A program made the translations under genes and the position numbers. This document shows, one piece after another, positions 8,069 through 18,094 of a stretch of 64,000 nt of DNA; position 1 is the first letter of the stretch, and each line of letters opens with the position of its first letter. The notes below the pieces were generated by a model that made no database searches, was not told the origin of the DNA, and worked only from the letters and a program-made list of their open reading frames with translations. This DNA is from an uncultured Bacillota bacterium (GTDB lineage: Bacteria; Bacillota; Clostridia; Peptostreptococcales; Anaerovoracaceae): positions 1-64,000 of the forward strand of contig CASEFA010000018.1 in the NCBI GenBank assembly GCA_949287095.1. Direction: 5' to 3'.

Positions 8069-9454
8069 ATGGAAAAGAAAAAACATCTGGCCGTCCCACA
8101 CGTCTATATTTTATTGCTTGCAGTTATTCTGATATGTGCGGCATTATCCTACATCATACCTGCAGGCCAGTACGATATGGTCATGAAGGACGACACCGAA
8201 ATCGTAGATGCCGATAGCTTCCAGTATGTGGAACAGACTCCGGTATCGCTGATGCAGTTTCTTACTGCTGTTCCGCGAGGAATGCAGGAATCTGCTCAGA
8301 TTATTTTCTTCATCTTCATTGTAGGTGGAGCAATGGCAGTCGTTAATGAGACGAAAGCTATTGAAGCAGGCATGGGAAGACTTATAAAGCTTCTTAAGAA
8401 CAAGTCCATTCTCATTATACCTGTTGTAATAGTACTTTTCGGATTATGCGCCAGCGTGTTCGGAATGTCGGAGGAAATGATCCCGTTCGTTCCGATATTC
8501 GTTTCCCTCGCGATAGCCATGGGATTCGACTCACTTACGGGAGCCGCTATGGTTCTCTGTGCGGCAGGCGCAGGATTTGCAGGAGCTTTCATGAATCCGT
8601 TCACGGTTCAGGTTGCCCAGGGCATAGCCGACCTGGAGCTTCTTTCCGGTATGGGATTCAGAATAGTGCTTTTCTGCTTCATGATGCTTATACCGAGCTT
8701 CTTCCTTATCAGATGGGCGCTTAAGGTAAAAAAGAATCCGCAGCTTTCTCCTATGTATGAGATTGACCAGCAGAGAGAAGAGAAGGTAGATCTTGAAGAA
8801 CTTCCTCCTTTTGGATTAAGAGAGAAGATTATACTCATCGTATTCGTTCTTGCAATAGTGCTTCTCGTTTACGGTGTAATCAACTTCGGCTGGTATATGG
8901 ATCAGATAGCGGCTCTGTTCCTCGGAATGTCCTTTGTCATTGCCGCAATAGGCGGAATAGGCTTTAACAGATATGCCAACGTTCTCGGAAAGGGTATGGC
9001 CGATATCTGCTCCGGAGCTCTCGTTGTCGGCTTTGCAAGAGGTATCCTGGTAGTCATGACAGACGGAAATATTCTGCATACCATACTTCACGCAGCAGCA
9101 GGTTTCCTTGGAGAACTGCCGTCAATGGTATCGGCTATAGGAATGTACATATTCCAGTGTCTGCTCAATTTCCTCGTACCGTCGGGTTCGGGACAGGCAG
9201 CAGTTTCGATGCCTATCATGGCGCCGCTTTCCGATCTGGTCGGAGTTACGAGACAGACAGCATGCGTTGCATTCCAGATTGGCGACGGTATTTCCAACAT
9301 CTTCACACCAACCTCGGGATTCTTCATGGCAGCTCTCGCTATGGTAAAGATTCCGTGGAACAAGTGGGCAAAGTGGATTTTACCTATAATAGGAACAGAA
9401 TATCTGGTAGGCGGTATTTTCGTAGCGATTGCACAGATAATACAGCTTCAGTAA
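8069..9454 (+). CDS. YfcC-family carrier (DcuC/arginine-ornithine antiporter-like)
   Basis: A 461-residue polytopic membrane protein with about 12 helices. It matches the YfcC/COG1288 family, recognisable from the IPAGQYD segment after the first helix and a central LVPSGSGQAAVSMP loop. The start at 8069 has AGGAGGT upstream; the open frame 43 codons earlier lacks family sequence. It heads an operon with an M20 amidohydrolase, a small membrane protein and a D-aminoacylase-like enzyme. The likely job is import of an N-acylated amino acid or peptide-like substrate that those enzymes cleave; this is inferred from context. Confidence 0.85.
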   Translation: MEKKKHLAVPHVYILLLAVILICAALSYIIPAGQYDMVMKDDTEIVDADSFQYVEQTPVSLMQFLTAVPRGMQESAQIIFFIFIVGGAMAVVNETKAIEAGMGRLIKLLKNKSILIIPVVIVLFGLCASVFGMSEEMIPFVPIFVSLAIAMGFDSLTGAAMVLCAAGAGFAGAFMNPFTVQVAQGIADLELLSGMGFRIVLFCFMMLIPSFFLIRWALKVKKNPQLSPMYEIDQQREEKVDLEELPPFGLREKIILIVFVLAIVLLVYGVINFGWYMDQIAALFLGMSFVIAAIGGIGFNRYANVLGKGMADICSGALVVGFARGILVVMTDGNILHTILHAAAGFLGELPSMVSAIGMYIFQCLLNFLVPSGSGQAAVSMPIMAPLSDLVGVTRQTACVAFQIGDGISNIFTPTSGFFMAALAMVKIPWNKWAKWILPIIGTEYLVGGIFVAIAQIIQLQ

Positions 9455-9483
9455 CTGATTTATCCGGTTCGGATATTTTATGG

Positions 9484-9513
9484 GAAAATGGCATCACAGG
9501 TGCCATTTTCCTG
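9484..9513 (+). terminator. Intra-operon hairpin (possible partial terminator)
   Basis: A perfect 10-bp inverted repeat GAAAATGGCA (9484-9493) and its complement (9501-9510) lies between the carrier and the M20 gene, followed by only a short T-poor tail (CTGTT). It may reduce read-through or stabilise the carrier mRNA. Confidence 0.5.
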
Positions 9514-9543
9514 TTATAAGCGAGTAGTAAAGGAGACCCAGTT

Positions 9544-10719
9544 ATGGCAGATTATGAAAAACTTAAGAGCGTAATTGAGAAGAAAATAGAGGAATATCAT
9601 AAAGAACTCATCAGTCTGAACGATGACATTGCAGACCATCCTGAAATTTCAGGAGAAGAATACGAAACCTCCAGGAAGATAGTAAAACTTCTGGAAAGCA
9701 AGGGATATAAGGTGGAATATCCTTTTGCCGGACTTGAAACGGCGTTCAAGGGAGTTTTCGGTGATAACAGCCATAAGCACAAAGTCGCAATCCTGACGGA
9801 ATACGATGCTCTTCCTGAAATAGGACATGCCTGCGGACACTGTCTCAGCGGATCCATCAGCATTCTGGGCGGTCTTGCGGTAAAAGACCTTCAGGACGAA
9901 CTGGACACCGATATACACATTATAGGAACTCCTATAGAGGAGACGGACGGTGCAAAGTGTGCAATGGCCTCTGGCGGAGTGTTTGACGAGTATGATATGG
10001 CCATCATGATTCATATGTATAATAAGAACCTCGTGGATCCTACATTCCTGGCGCTTGATTCATATATGTATGAGTTCCGCGGACAGGCAGCGCATGCTTC
10101 GGATTCTCCCTGGAACGGAAGAAATGCTTTCAATGCCGCACAGCTGATGTTCCACGGAATCGACATGCTGAGACAGCATTCAAAACCTGACGTGCGTATG
10201 CACGGCATCATAAGAAACGGCGGAGAGGCTCCTAATATCGTACCGGAATACGTTTCTGCTGAGGTATATGTCAGAGCTTTAGACAGAGAGTACCTTAACG
10301 GACTGGTATCCAGAGTAGATGACTGCGCGAGAGGTGCAGCCATAGCAACACAGACGGAGTGGAGCAAGTATAACACGGCGGCGCCATACGACAACCTGAA
10401 GAGCAATCCGACGGGGGAGCAGGCATTGAGAGAAGTATACGGCGAACTCGGTCTTAAGATCGATCCGAAGCCGGAGGTTCCGTTTGGCTCATCAGATGCA
10501 GGAAATGTCAGCTACGTTTGCCCTACATTCCATCCTACCCTGAAGGTCGTAGACGACGACGTTGTCGTTCACACCAGAAAGTTTGCCGAGGGAATGAAGA
10601 CAGACAGAGCCCATAATGCTCTTGCAGACGGCGGAAAGATAATAGCTCTTCTGATTGCAAAAATATTCAGCGATGAAAACAGAGTAAAAGCTATGAAGGA
10701 AGACTTTGAAAGGAAATAG
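9544..10719 (+). CDS. M20-family amidohydrolase (AbgB/ACY1L2-like)
   Basis: A 391-residue dimetal hydrolase of the M20D type, which cleaves the amide bond of N-acyl amino acids or related compounds. The metal-binding segment EYDALPEIGHACGH is near residues 85-98, followed by EETDGAK and a later IMIHMY histidine; a dimerisation lid domain begins near residue 185 with GQAAHASDSPW. No signal peptide, so it works in the cytoplasm. AAAGGAG precedes the ATG. It follows the YfcC carrier and is two bases ahead of a small membrane gene, consistent with hydrolysis of the imported substrate. Confidence 0.85.
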   Translation: MADYEKLKSVIEKKIEEYHKELISLNDDIADHPEISGEEYETSRKIVKLLESKGYKVEYPFAGLETAFKGVFGDNSHKHKVAILTEYDALPEIGHACGHCLSGSISILGGLAVKDLQDELDTDIHIIGTPIEETDGAKCAMASGGVFDEYDMAIMIHMYNKNLVDPTFLALDSYMYEFRGQAAHASDSPWNGRNAFNAAQLMFHGIDMLRQHSKPDVRMHGIIRNGGEAPNIVPEYVSAEVYVRALDREYLNGLVSRVDDCARGAAIATQTEWSKYNTAAPYDNLKSNPTGEQALREVYGELGLKIDPKPEVPFGSSDAGNVSYVCPTFHPTLKVVDDDVVVHTRKFAEGMKTDRAHNALADGGKIIALLIAKIFSDENRVKAMKEDFERK

Positions 10720-10721
10720 AT

Positions 10722-10961
10722 ATGAGAGAATTCTTCATTTTCCTTGCACCGGTCGCGGCCGTCATAGTGCTTCTTATAGCCTTAAAAAAAGGATTCAACA
10801 GGCAGGCCTTCATTGTATCTGCGGGAATCACCATGGTAATCAACATGCTGCTCATGGAAAGACTGAGCATGTACGGTTTCATTTTTTTCCTGACGGTTCC
10901 CCTTGCAGTTATTTACGTGGTAATCTGCCTCGTCCTTTCTCTGGTTGAAAAGAAATCGTGA
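10722..10961 (+). CDS. Small three-helix membrane protein
   Basis: A 79-residue hydrophobic protein with about three membrane helices separated by short basic turns (KKGF, MERLS, EKKS). I do not recognise a family. It starts two bases after the M20 gene stop and is followed 10 bases later by the deacylase start, so it is translated as part of the operon. A small partner of the YfcC carrier is one possibility, without direct evidence. Confidence 0.6.
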   Translation: MREFFIFLAPVAAVIVLLIALKKGFNRQAFIVSAGITMVINMLLMERLSMYGFIFFLTVPLAVIYVVICLVLSLVEKKS

Positions 10962-10971
10962 GGAGAAGAAT

Positions 10972-12339
10972 ATGCTTGATATTTTAATTGTCGGAGGTCA
11001 GTACCCCGATTTTAAAGAATACTGTATGAAAAGGGGCAATATAGGGATTAAAGACGGAAAAATAGCGTACATCGGCTATGGAGAACCGGATGCAGAGGAA
11101 GTAATCAATGCGGAAGGCAAAATCGTGTCTCCGGGATTCATAGACATACACATGCATGAGGAGGATTTTCACGAAGGTGAAAAGTACGTAATTGCCGACA
11201 TGATGCTGGAGATGGGAGTTACGACTGCAGTCGGGGGAAACTGCGGAATCCAGAACCAGAACCTTTCCGAATTCAAAAATACGATTGCCCGCCTTGGCGG
11301 TTCGCCTGTAAACTATCTCATGTTCGCAGGATATAATACATTCAGATACGAACTCGGCATAGAAAGATATGCCGAGGCGACAAAGACTGAGCAGGCCGAA
11401 ATACGCCGACTTCTGAAAAGGGAGCTTTCTGAGGGCGCATGCGGTATTTCATTCGGAATAGAGTACGACCCGGGCATGACATTTGACGAAATAATGTATG
11501 CCTGCGGTGCGACCTGCGATCCCCGGCTTCTGGTTTCGGCTCATTACAGGGATGACGGGAATAACGCTATCGAATCCATAGAAGAGATGATAAGAATAGC
11601 CGACGGAATACCTATGAAGTTTCAGATATCGCACCTTTCCAGCTGTTCAGCCATGGGACAGATGGATGAGGCCCTCAGAAGAATTGACGGCGCAAAGGCT
11701 TTAAATCCGAAGCTTGATTTCGATACATATCCGTACAGCGCATTCTCTACTCACATAGGTTCTGCGGTATTCGAGGACGGATGCCTTGAAGGCTGGGGAA
11801 AGGATTACAAAGATATACTCCTTACTGAAGAGCCTTACTTTAACGTATACTGTACGAAGGAGATATTTGAGGACGCTAGAGAGAAGTATCCGGATATGCT
11901 GGCTGTGGCCTTTGTCATGAGAGAAGAAGAAATTTCCGCGGCCGTTTCGGACAAAAACGGCATGATTGCAAGCGACGCCATCATAAAAGGCGGAAACGGA
12001 CATCCACGTGCAGCAGGCACTTTCCCGAGAGTACTCGGAAAATACGTCAGAGATGAAAAAGCTCTGTCCATGACAGACGCTCTGAAGAAGATATCATGGC
12101 TTCCTGCGGAGAGACTTGGACTCAGGAGCAAAGGCAGGATTGAAGAAGGCTGCGACGGAGATATTACAGTCTTTGATCCTGAAACCATAAGAGACGGCGC
12201 AACTTTTACCGACATTCACATAAAGCCGGAAGGAATCCAGTGCGTTCTGATAAACGGAAAGAAAGCGTTGGAGGGAAAAGAAATTCTGAACGGACGGCTT
12301 GGAAGATTCATAAGTTCAGATGAAATGGGAAGAGATTAA
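10972..12339 (+). CDS. N-acyl-D-amino-acid deacylase-like amidohydrolase
   Basis: A 455-residue TIM-barrel metal-dependent amidohydrolase of the D-aminoacylase group (COG3653). Visible ligands are HMH in PGFIDIHMHEEDF, the bridging cysteine in GGNCGIQ, His in VSAHYRD, His in QISHLSS and Asp in ASDA, followed by the family's HPRAAGTFPRVLGKY. The start at 10972 is supported by GAGGAGAAG; an in-frame ATG nine codons upstream lies inside the previous gene. It is the last gene of the carrier operon and would release free amino acids from N-acyl or D-configured substrates. Confidence 0.85.
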   Translation: MLDILIVGGQYPDFKEYCMKRGNIGIKDGKIAYIGYGEPDAEEVINAEGKIVSPGFIDIHMHEEDFHEGEKYVIADMMLEMGVTTAVGGNCGIQNQNLSEFKNTIARLGGSPVNYLMFAGYNTFRYELGIERYAEATKTEQAEIRRLLKRELSEGACGISFGIEYDPGMTFDEIMYACGATCDPRLLVSAHYRDDGNNAIESIEEMIRIADGIPMKFQISHLSSCSAMGQMDEALRRIDGAKALNPKLDFDTYPYSAFSTHIGSAVFEDGCLEGWGKDYKDILLTEEPYFNVYCTKEIFEDAREKYPDMLAVAFVMREEEISAAVSDKNGMIASDAIIKGGNGHPRAAGTFPRVLGKYVRDEKALSMTDALKKISWLPAERLGLRSKGRIEEGCDGDITVFDPETIRDGATFTDIHIKPEGIQCVLINGKKALEGKEILNGRLGRFISSDEMGRD

Positions 12340-12362
12340 AGCATATTAAAGGAGTTCAGTTA

Positions 12363-13613
12363 ATGGTTAAAACAGTAAAACTTGATTCCGGAGTCAGACT
12401 GGTTCTGGAGAAAATCGATTACGTCCGTTCGGCGGCCGTCGGAATATGGGTGAAGGCGGGCGCCTGCTGCGAAAACAGGAAGAATGCCGGCATTTCCCAT
12501 TATATAGAGCACATGATGTTCAAGGGGACTTCAAACAGGACGGCAAGACAGATAGCTGAGGATATAGACAGGATAGGCGGACAGATAAATGCCTTTACCG
12601 GTAAAGAGGCCACATGTTATTATGTAAAGAGCACCGGTGAAAATTATAAAGCGGCCTCCGACGTCCTCATAGATATGCTCACCAACACTCTTCTGGACCC
12701 TGCCGACATGAAAAAAGAAAGGGACGTAATAAGAGAAGAAATCAGGATGAACGCGGACGATCCGGATGACCTGGCCCACGAAACGGTAACTTCCCTCGTG
12801 TTTAAAGGGTCACCTCTGGGAAACAGTATACTCGGAACGTACACCAGTCTCGGCAGGATTTCAGGACCGGTTATGAAAAAGTACATAGACGGGGAATACA
12901 CCAGAGACAGTATCGTAATTTCCGTAGCGGGCAACTTCGATGAAGAGGATGCCGTTCAGTACTTTAACGACAAGCTGCTGACTTTGTCGGAAAAAAAGGA
13001 ATCAGTGAAGCCGGATATACCGGAATATATGCCCGGATTCAGATGTATAACCAGGGATATAGAGCAGGCGCACCTGTGCATGGCGACAAAATCAATAAGC
13101 CTCGATGACGACAGGTATTACGCCGTATCTATACTGAACAATATTATGGGCGGAAGTATGAGTTCCAGACTGTTTCAGAACATAAGAGAGGAAAAGGGAC
13201 TCGCTTACTCCGTGTATTCAATGCTGGGATGCTTCAGCCACGACGGATATTTCAACATCTATGCCGGTGTGAACCCTGAACGGATTGATCTGGCCGTGGA
13301 AGGAATACTTGAGGAGCTGGATTCACTGGAGAGAAAAGGTGTAACGAAAGAGGAACTTGATTCGTCCCGTGAACAGATGAAATCCTCGTACATTTTCGGA
13401 CTGGAAAACGTATCGGGCAGAATGTTCAAGAACGGTAAAGGGACTCTTCTGCTTGATCACATTTACTCGGAGGATGAGGTTATGGCCGGTTTTGACAGCG
13501 TCACCCTCGATGATATAGATATGGTCAAGAGTCTCGTTTCAAATCCGGACAATTATTCGGCTGCAGTTGTGACGAAAAAACCTGTTAATATAAGAAAGAT
13601 GATGAGGGGATAG
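12363..13613 (+). CDS. M16-family processing-peptidase-like zinc protease
   Basis: A 416-residue pitrilysin/insulinase-family protein of the YmxG (MlpA) type. The inverted zinc motif HYIEH (HxxEH) is near residues 46-50, with a downstream glutamate in the EEIRMN helix. The length fits one catalytic plus one inactive M16 half. No signal peptide. AAAGGAG precedes the ATG. It directly precedes dut by 5 bp, as in many Firmicutes. Physiological substrates are uncertain. Confidence 0.92.
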   Translation: MVKTVKLDSGVRLVLEKIDYVRSAAVGIWVKAGACCENRKNAGISHYIEHMMFKGTSNRTARQIAEDIDRIGGQINAFTGKEATCYYVKSTGENYKAASDVLIDMLTNTLLDPADMKKERDVIREEIRMNADDPDDLAHETVTSLVFKGSPLGNSILGTYTSLGRISGPVMKKYIDGEYTRDSIVISVAGNFDEEDAVQYFNDKLLTLSEKKESVKPDIPEYMPGFRCITRDIEQAHLCMATKSISLDDDRYYAVSILNNIMGGSMSSRLFQNIREEKGLAYSVYSMLGCFSHDGYFNIYAGVNPERIDLAVEGILEELDSLERKGVTKEELDSSREQMKSSYIFGLENVSGRMFKNGKGTLLLDHIYSEDEVMAGFDSVTLDDIDMVKSLVSNPDNYSAAVVTKKPVNIRKMMRG

Positions 13614-13618
13614 AACTT

Positions 13619-14047
13619 ATGATTCTCAAGGTAAAATCAACAGGCGGACGGATACCGTCATATGCCACTGACGGCTCAGCTGGTATGGATCTGTCGGCCT
13701 GCTTAAGCGAAGCCGTTACGATTATGCCCGGGAAAAGGGCTCTGATACCCACAGGAATATGTATAGAGCTTCCTGCAGGCTTTGAGGCACAGGTAAGAGC
13801 GAGAAGCGGGCTTGCTGTAAAGCACGGCATAGGACTTGTCAACGGAATAGGAACGGTGGATTCCGACTACCGCGGAGAGATTAAAATTCCCGTGATAAAC
13901 TGGGGTGAAGAGCCTTTTGTAATATATGACGGAGACAGAATAGCCCAGCTTGTGATTGCAAAATATGAAAAAGCTGAAATCAGGGAGTCCGCCGGACTTT
14001 CAGATACAGCAAGAGGAGAGGGCGGTTTCGGCCATACGGGTGTGTAA
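13619..14047 (+). CDS. dut: dUTP diphosphatase
   Basis: A 142-residue trimeric dUTPase that converts dUTP to dUMP, keeping uracil out of DNA. The five motifs are present: AGMDLSA, RSGLA (motif 2), GTVDSDYRGE (motif 3), RIAQLV (motif 4) and a C-terminal RGEGGFGHTG (motif 5). Start is 5 bp after the M16 gene stop. It is followed by dgt, so two dNTP-pool enzymes are paired upstream of primase. Confidence 0.95.
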   Translation: MILKVKSTGGRIPSYATDGSAGMDLSACLSEAVTIMPGKRALIPTGICIELPAGFEAQVRARSGLAVKHGIGLVNGIGTVDSDYRGEIKIPVINWGEEPFVIYDGDRIAQLVIAKYEKAEIRESAGLSDTARGEGGFGHTGV

Positions 14048-14048
14048 T

Positions 14049-15041
14049 ATGCTTTACAGAGAAGATCTTGAAAAAAGAGAATATGAAATTCTGTCGGAAA
14101 GAGCCGTAAAAGCTGCGGAGAGCAAAGGCAGGGCTGTCTTCGAAGAGCCGTGCAGGTACAGAACGGACTTTCAGAGAGACAGAGACAGAATAATACATTC
14201 AAAGGCCTTCAGGAGACTTATGCATAAGACGCAGGTCTTCCTTGCGCCTGAGGGAGATCACTACAGGACGCGCCTCACTCACACTCTGGAGGTGACGCAG
14301 GTGTCACGGACTATTGCAAGGGCTCTGGGTCTCAACGAGGATCTTACTGAAGCCATAGCCCTGGGACACGATCTGGGGCACACTCCTTTCGGACACAGCG
14401 GTGAATATGTACTCGATAAAATTCATCCGGGCGGTTTCAGACATAATGAACAGAGTCTCAGGGTGGCTGATTATCTCGAAAGTACGCCTTCACGGACAGG
14501 AATGAACCTTACATTCGAAGTCAGAGACGGTATACTGAATCATTCGGGAAAACTTCCGGCCGCAACGCTTGAGGGACAGATTGTAAAAATAAGCGACAGG
14601 ATCGCCTATATCAATCACGATATAGACGATGCTGTCAGAAGCGGCGTAATAACCGACGCAGACCTTCCGGAAAAGCCGGTTCGCATTTTTGGAAGAGGAC
14701 ACAGAGAGAGAATCGATTCCATGGTGACAAGCGTCGTTTTATTCAGCGATACTCACGACCGCATATCTATGGACGAGGAACACCTGAGTGCGCTTAATGA
14801 ACTGAGAAGCTTCATGTTTGAAAACGTTTATCACAGCACAAAGGTAAAAAAAGAAGAAGATCTCGCAAAGGTAGAGACTGTGATAACGTCTCTTTACGAG
14901 TATTATATCTCTCATCCCGACGAGCTTCCCGACGATTACGCAAGGCTTTTGAAAACCGATTCAGTTCCTGTAGCCGTAAAGGATTACATAGCCGGAATGA
15001 CGGACAGATATGCGATGAATCTTTACAGAAAAATTTTTTAA
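14049..15041 (+). CDS. dgt: Deoxyguanosinetriphosphate triphosphohydrolase-like HD protein
   Basis: A 330-residue HD-domain dNTPase. The N-terminal FRRLMHKTQVF and RTRLTHTLEV motifs, the HD pair in ALGHDLGHTPFGH, and INHDIDDA carry the metal-binding residues. The ATG at 14049 follows the dut stop by one base and gives the usual N-terminus MLYREDLEKREY; no clear Shine-Dalgarno is seen, so coupling to dut translation is likely. Family members cleave dNTPs to nucleoside plus triphosphate. Confidence 0.9.
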   Translation: MLYREDLEKREYEILSERAVKAAESKGRAVFEEPCRYRTDFQRDRDRIIHSKAFRRLMHKTQVFLAPEGDHYRTRLTHTLEVTQVSRTIARALGLNEDLTEAIALGHDLGHTPFGHSGEYVLDKIHPGGFRHNEQSLRVADYLESTPSRTGMNLTFEVRDGILNHSGKLPAATLEGQIVKISDRIAYINHDIDDAVRSGVITDADLPEKPVRIFGRGHRERIDSMVTSVVLFSDTHDRISMDEEHLSALNELRSFMFENVYHSTKVKKEEDLAKVETVITSLYEYYISHPDELPDDYARLLKTDSVPVAVKDYIAGMTDRYAMNLYRKIF

Positions 15042-15104
15042 AAAAATAAAGGAAAATGACATTTTGTGTCGAATAAATATTTGAAGGGTATTTAGGAGAG
15101 CAAG

Positions 15105-16877
15105 ATGTCATTTTCTTTTTCAAACTCTGCAATTGAAGAACTGAAAGACCGGGTCAACATCGTCGATGTTATAGGGCGGGTCGTTCCGCTTAAGCGCTCC
15201 GGCAGCAACTATAAAGGTGTTTGTCCGTTTCACAGTGAGAAAACGCCTTCGTTTGTCGTGTCCGAACAGAAGCAGATTTTCACGTGCTTCGGATGCGGAG
15301 CCAGCGGCGATATGATAGAGTTCGTGAAAAGGTACTATAATCTTGATTTCACAGAAGCGGTTGAAAAAATTGCAGGAGAATACGGAATAGTTCTGGAGAA
15401 AAGACAGTCCGACGGCAGGCGTGAAAAGTACTATGAAGTGAATCGCCTTGCCGCACGTTTTTTCTACAGGGCTTTCACGGAAAAAGCCAATCCCGGTTAT
15501 TCCTATATGAAGAAGAGAGGCATCACTCCGGCCGTTCTGAAGAAGTTCGGAATCGGATATGCCGACAGCGAGTGGACCAGCCTCGTTGATTACATGAATT
15601 CGCAGGGTATTGAGAACAGGACTCTGATTGAACTTGGGCTCGCTGCTGAAAGCAGGGGAAGAGTGTACGATAAGTTCAGAAACCGCGTGATGTTCCCGAT
15701 TATAAATACATCGGGAAAGGTTATCGGTTTTGGCGGAAGGGCTGTTTCAGATCAGGATAATCCTAAATATCTCAATTCGCCCGAAAGTCTCGTCTTCAGA
15801 AAGAAAAACAACCTCTACGGCCTTAATATTTCGCGGCAAAATGTGGGTAAGGACGGATTTATCATCCTCGTGGAGGGGTATATGGACGTCATAGCTCTCT
15901 ATCAGGGAGGCGTGCATAATGTAGCTGCATCGCTGGGAACGGCTCTTACTGAGAACCAGGCTGCTCTGATAAAGAGATATACGGACAGCGCCGTGCTTTC
16001 TTATGACGCTGATTCGGCAGGCAGGAATGCAGCGCTGAGAGGAATGGATATACTTAAGAAGGAGAATCTGAAAGTCAGAGTTCTGCACGTTACGGACGGC
16101 AAAGACCCGGATGAGTTCATAAAGAAAAACGGAAAAGAAGCTTTCCTGAAGCTGGTGGAGGATGCTCTGCCGTATGGTGACTATAAGCTTGAAGCGGCGA
16201 AGTCCGGCATAGATATGTCCTCGGGCGAAGGCCGCATAGACTACATAAGGAGGGCTGCAGGAATCATTGCGTCAATGAGTCCTGTGGAAAGAGACATATA
16301 TATAGCAAAAGCTGCAAAAGAAGCGGGCGTATCTGAAAGTGCAGTCAGAATGGAGATAATGCCTGAGAGCGAAGGCGCTTCATCCGGTGACATGCATTCG
16401 CACAGACTTCGCAGGTTTGAGGATGATTCCGATACAGAAAATCCTCATGTTATTACAGGACGCGACAGAGATCTTCTGACACTTTCCGTTCGAAGTGAAA
16501 AATATATAGATACTATTTCGACGATGCCCGATATCTTTGCCCTTGACGTATCGAGGAAAATATTCGACGTTATCGAAAAGGATTTCAGGGAGAACGGAAA
16601 TCTTGATATAAACAGGGTACTTGATACTCTTCCGGACGAAGAGAGAGAGCTTCTTACAGAAGCGTGTGAAAGCACACCTTATTATGAGGATGAGGAAAAA
16701 GTGCTTGCAGACTGCATGAGGGACTGGAAACTTTCGAGTCTTGCCGATGAGGAGGAACGCATACTGACCATGCTTTCTCTGGCAGACGAGACAGGAAACG
16801 ACGACAAATTGAGCTCACTTATGGAGCGTCTTAAAAATATACAGTTGGAAATACAGGCGGAAAGGAATTTAGGGTAG
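15105..16877 (+). CDS. dnaG: DNA primase
   Basis: A 590-residue primase that makes RNA primers at the replication fork. The CHC2 zinc finger has Cys40, His43, Cys61 and Cys64. The TOPRIM domain follows near residues 255-340 (ILVEGYMDV glutamate and SYDADSAG acidic pair). The C-terminal DnaB-interacting part is less conserved, as usual. AGGAGAGC precedes the ATG. It lies 4 bp upstream of rpoD, the classical macromolecular-synthesis pairing. Confidence 0.95.
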   Translation: MSFSFSNSAIEELKDRVNIVDVIGRVVPLKRSGSNYKGVCPFHSEKTPSFVVSEQKQIFTCFGCGASGDMIEFVKRYYNLDFTEAVEKIAGEYGIVLEKRQSDGRREKYYEVNRLAARFFYRAFTEKANPGYSYMKKRGITPAVLKKFGIGYADSEWTSLVDYMNSQGIENRTLIELGLAAESRGRVYDKFRNRVMFPIINTSGKVIGFGGRAVSDQDNPKYLNSPESLVFRKKNNLYGLNISRQNVGKDGFIILVEGYMDVIALYQGGVHNVAASLGTALTENQAALIKRYTDSAVLSYDADSAGRNAALRGMDILKKENLKVRVLHVTDGKDPDEFIKKNGKEAFLKLVEDALPYGDYKLEAAKSGIDMSSGEGRIDYIRRAAGIIASMSPVERDIYIAKAAKEAGVSESAVRMEIMPESEGASSGDMHSHRLRRFEDDSDTENPHVITGRDRDLLTLSVRSEKYIDTISTMPDIFALDVSRKIFDVIEKDFRENGNLDINRVLDTLPDEERELLTEACESTPYYEDEEKVLADCMRDWKLSSLADEEERILTMLSLADETGNDDKLSSLMERLKNIQLEIQAERNLG

Positions 16878-16881
16878 CAGT

Positions 16882-18075
16882 ATGAGTAATGAAGAAAAGA
16901 AAACGGAGATGACTCTCGCGGAGGAGGTAGCGGGGCTGTCTTCTGAACAGATGAAAGAGGAACTCATAAAAAAGCTTGAGGCCAAAGCGAAAGAAAAGGG
17001 CAATGCGCTGACATATGCAGATATGAGCGAATATCTTGACAGTCTGGATCTTGACAAGAACGTAATGGACGAGATATACGACACGCTCATGTCAAGCGAT
17101 ATAGAAATCAACGGAGAAACGGAGCCGGAGGATTTCACACTTATAATCGATGATGATGAAGATGTGGATTCCGAATCTGAAGACGACGGTATCGTGGTGG
17201 ACGAAAACGGAGAAATCGATATAGACGCTTCGCTGCCTAAGGGAATAGCCGTTGACGATCCTGTCAGAATGTATCTTAAGGAGATCGGAAAGGTTCCGCT
17301 GCTTTCCGCCGAAGAAGAGATAGAACTGGCAAAGAGGATGGAGAACGGGGACGAAGAAGCGAAAAAGAGACTCTGTGAAGCCAATTTAAGACTCGTAGTA
17401 AGCATAGCCAAGCGTTACGTCGGAAGAGGCATGCTTTTCCTCGACCTTATTCAGGAAGGAAACCTGGGTCTCATAAAGGCTGTAGATAAATTTGATTACA
17501 GAAAAGGCTATAAATTCTCCACATACGCTACCTGGTGGATAAGACAGGCCATTACAAGATCCATAGCCGATCAGGCGAGAACTATCAGAATTCCTGTACA
17601 CATGGTTGAAACCATTAACAAGCTCATAAGAGTTTCCCGCCAGCTTCTTCAGACATACGGAAGAGAGCCGTCTCCTGAAGAAATCGCCAAGGAAATGGGT
17701 ATATCCGTAGATAAGGTGAGAGAAATTCAGAAAATCGCTCAGGAACCGGTTTCTCTGGAAACTCCTATAGGAGAAGAAGAGGACAGTCATCTTGGAGATT
17801 TCATTCCTGATGAAGACGTGCCGGCGCCTGCCGAAGCGGCAGCTTTCTCCATGCTTAAGGAACAGCTTGTGGAAGTTCTCGATACTCTGACCGAAAGGGA
17901 AAGGAAAGTTCTCAAGCTCAGATTCGGACTTGAGGACGGCAGATCCAGAACTCTTGAAGAAGTAGGAAAAGAATTCGATGTTACCCGTGAAAGAATAAGA
18001 CAGATAGAAGCCAAGGCGCTGAGAAAGCTTCGCCATCCAAGCAGAAGTAAAAAGCTCAAGGACTATCTGGAATAG
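16882..18075 (+). CDS. rpoD: Primary RNA polymerase sigma factor (sigma-70/SigA)
   Basis: A 397-residue housekeeping sigma factor. After an acidic region near residues 85-115, regions 1.2 ([11 protein letters not shown]), 2.1-2.4 (ending [15 protein letters not shown]), 3 and 4.2 (the helix-turn-helix [19 protein letters not shown]) are all present. The protein ends with the usual [11 protein letters not shown]. The start is 4 bp after the dnaG stop with only a weak AGG upstream. It will recognise the TTGACA/TATAAT promoters seen throughout the window. Confidence 0.97.
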   Translation: MSNEEKKTEMTLAEEVAGLSSEQMKEELIKKLEAKAKEKGNALTYADMSEYLDSLDLDKNVMDEIYDTLMSSDIEINGETEPEDFTLIIDDDEDVDSESEDDGIVVDENGEIDIDASLPKGIAVDDPVRMYLKEIGKVPLLSAEEEIELAKRMENGDEEAKKRLCEANLRLVVSIAKRYVGRGMLFLDLIQEGNLGLIKAVDKFDYRKGYKFSTYATWWIRQAITRSIADQARTIRIPVHMVETINKLIRVSRQLLQTYGREPSPEEIAKEMGISVDKVREIQKIAQEPVSLETPIGEEEDSHLGDFIPDEDVPAPAEAAAFSMLKEQLVEVLDTLTERERKVLKLRFGLEDGRSRTLEEVGKEFDVTRERIRQIEAKALRKLRHPSRSKKLKDYLE

Positions 18076-18094
18076 GAAAGGAGACCCGCATAAA

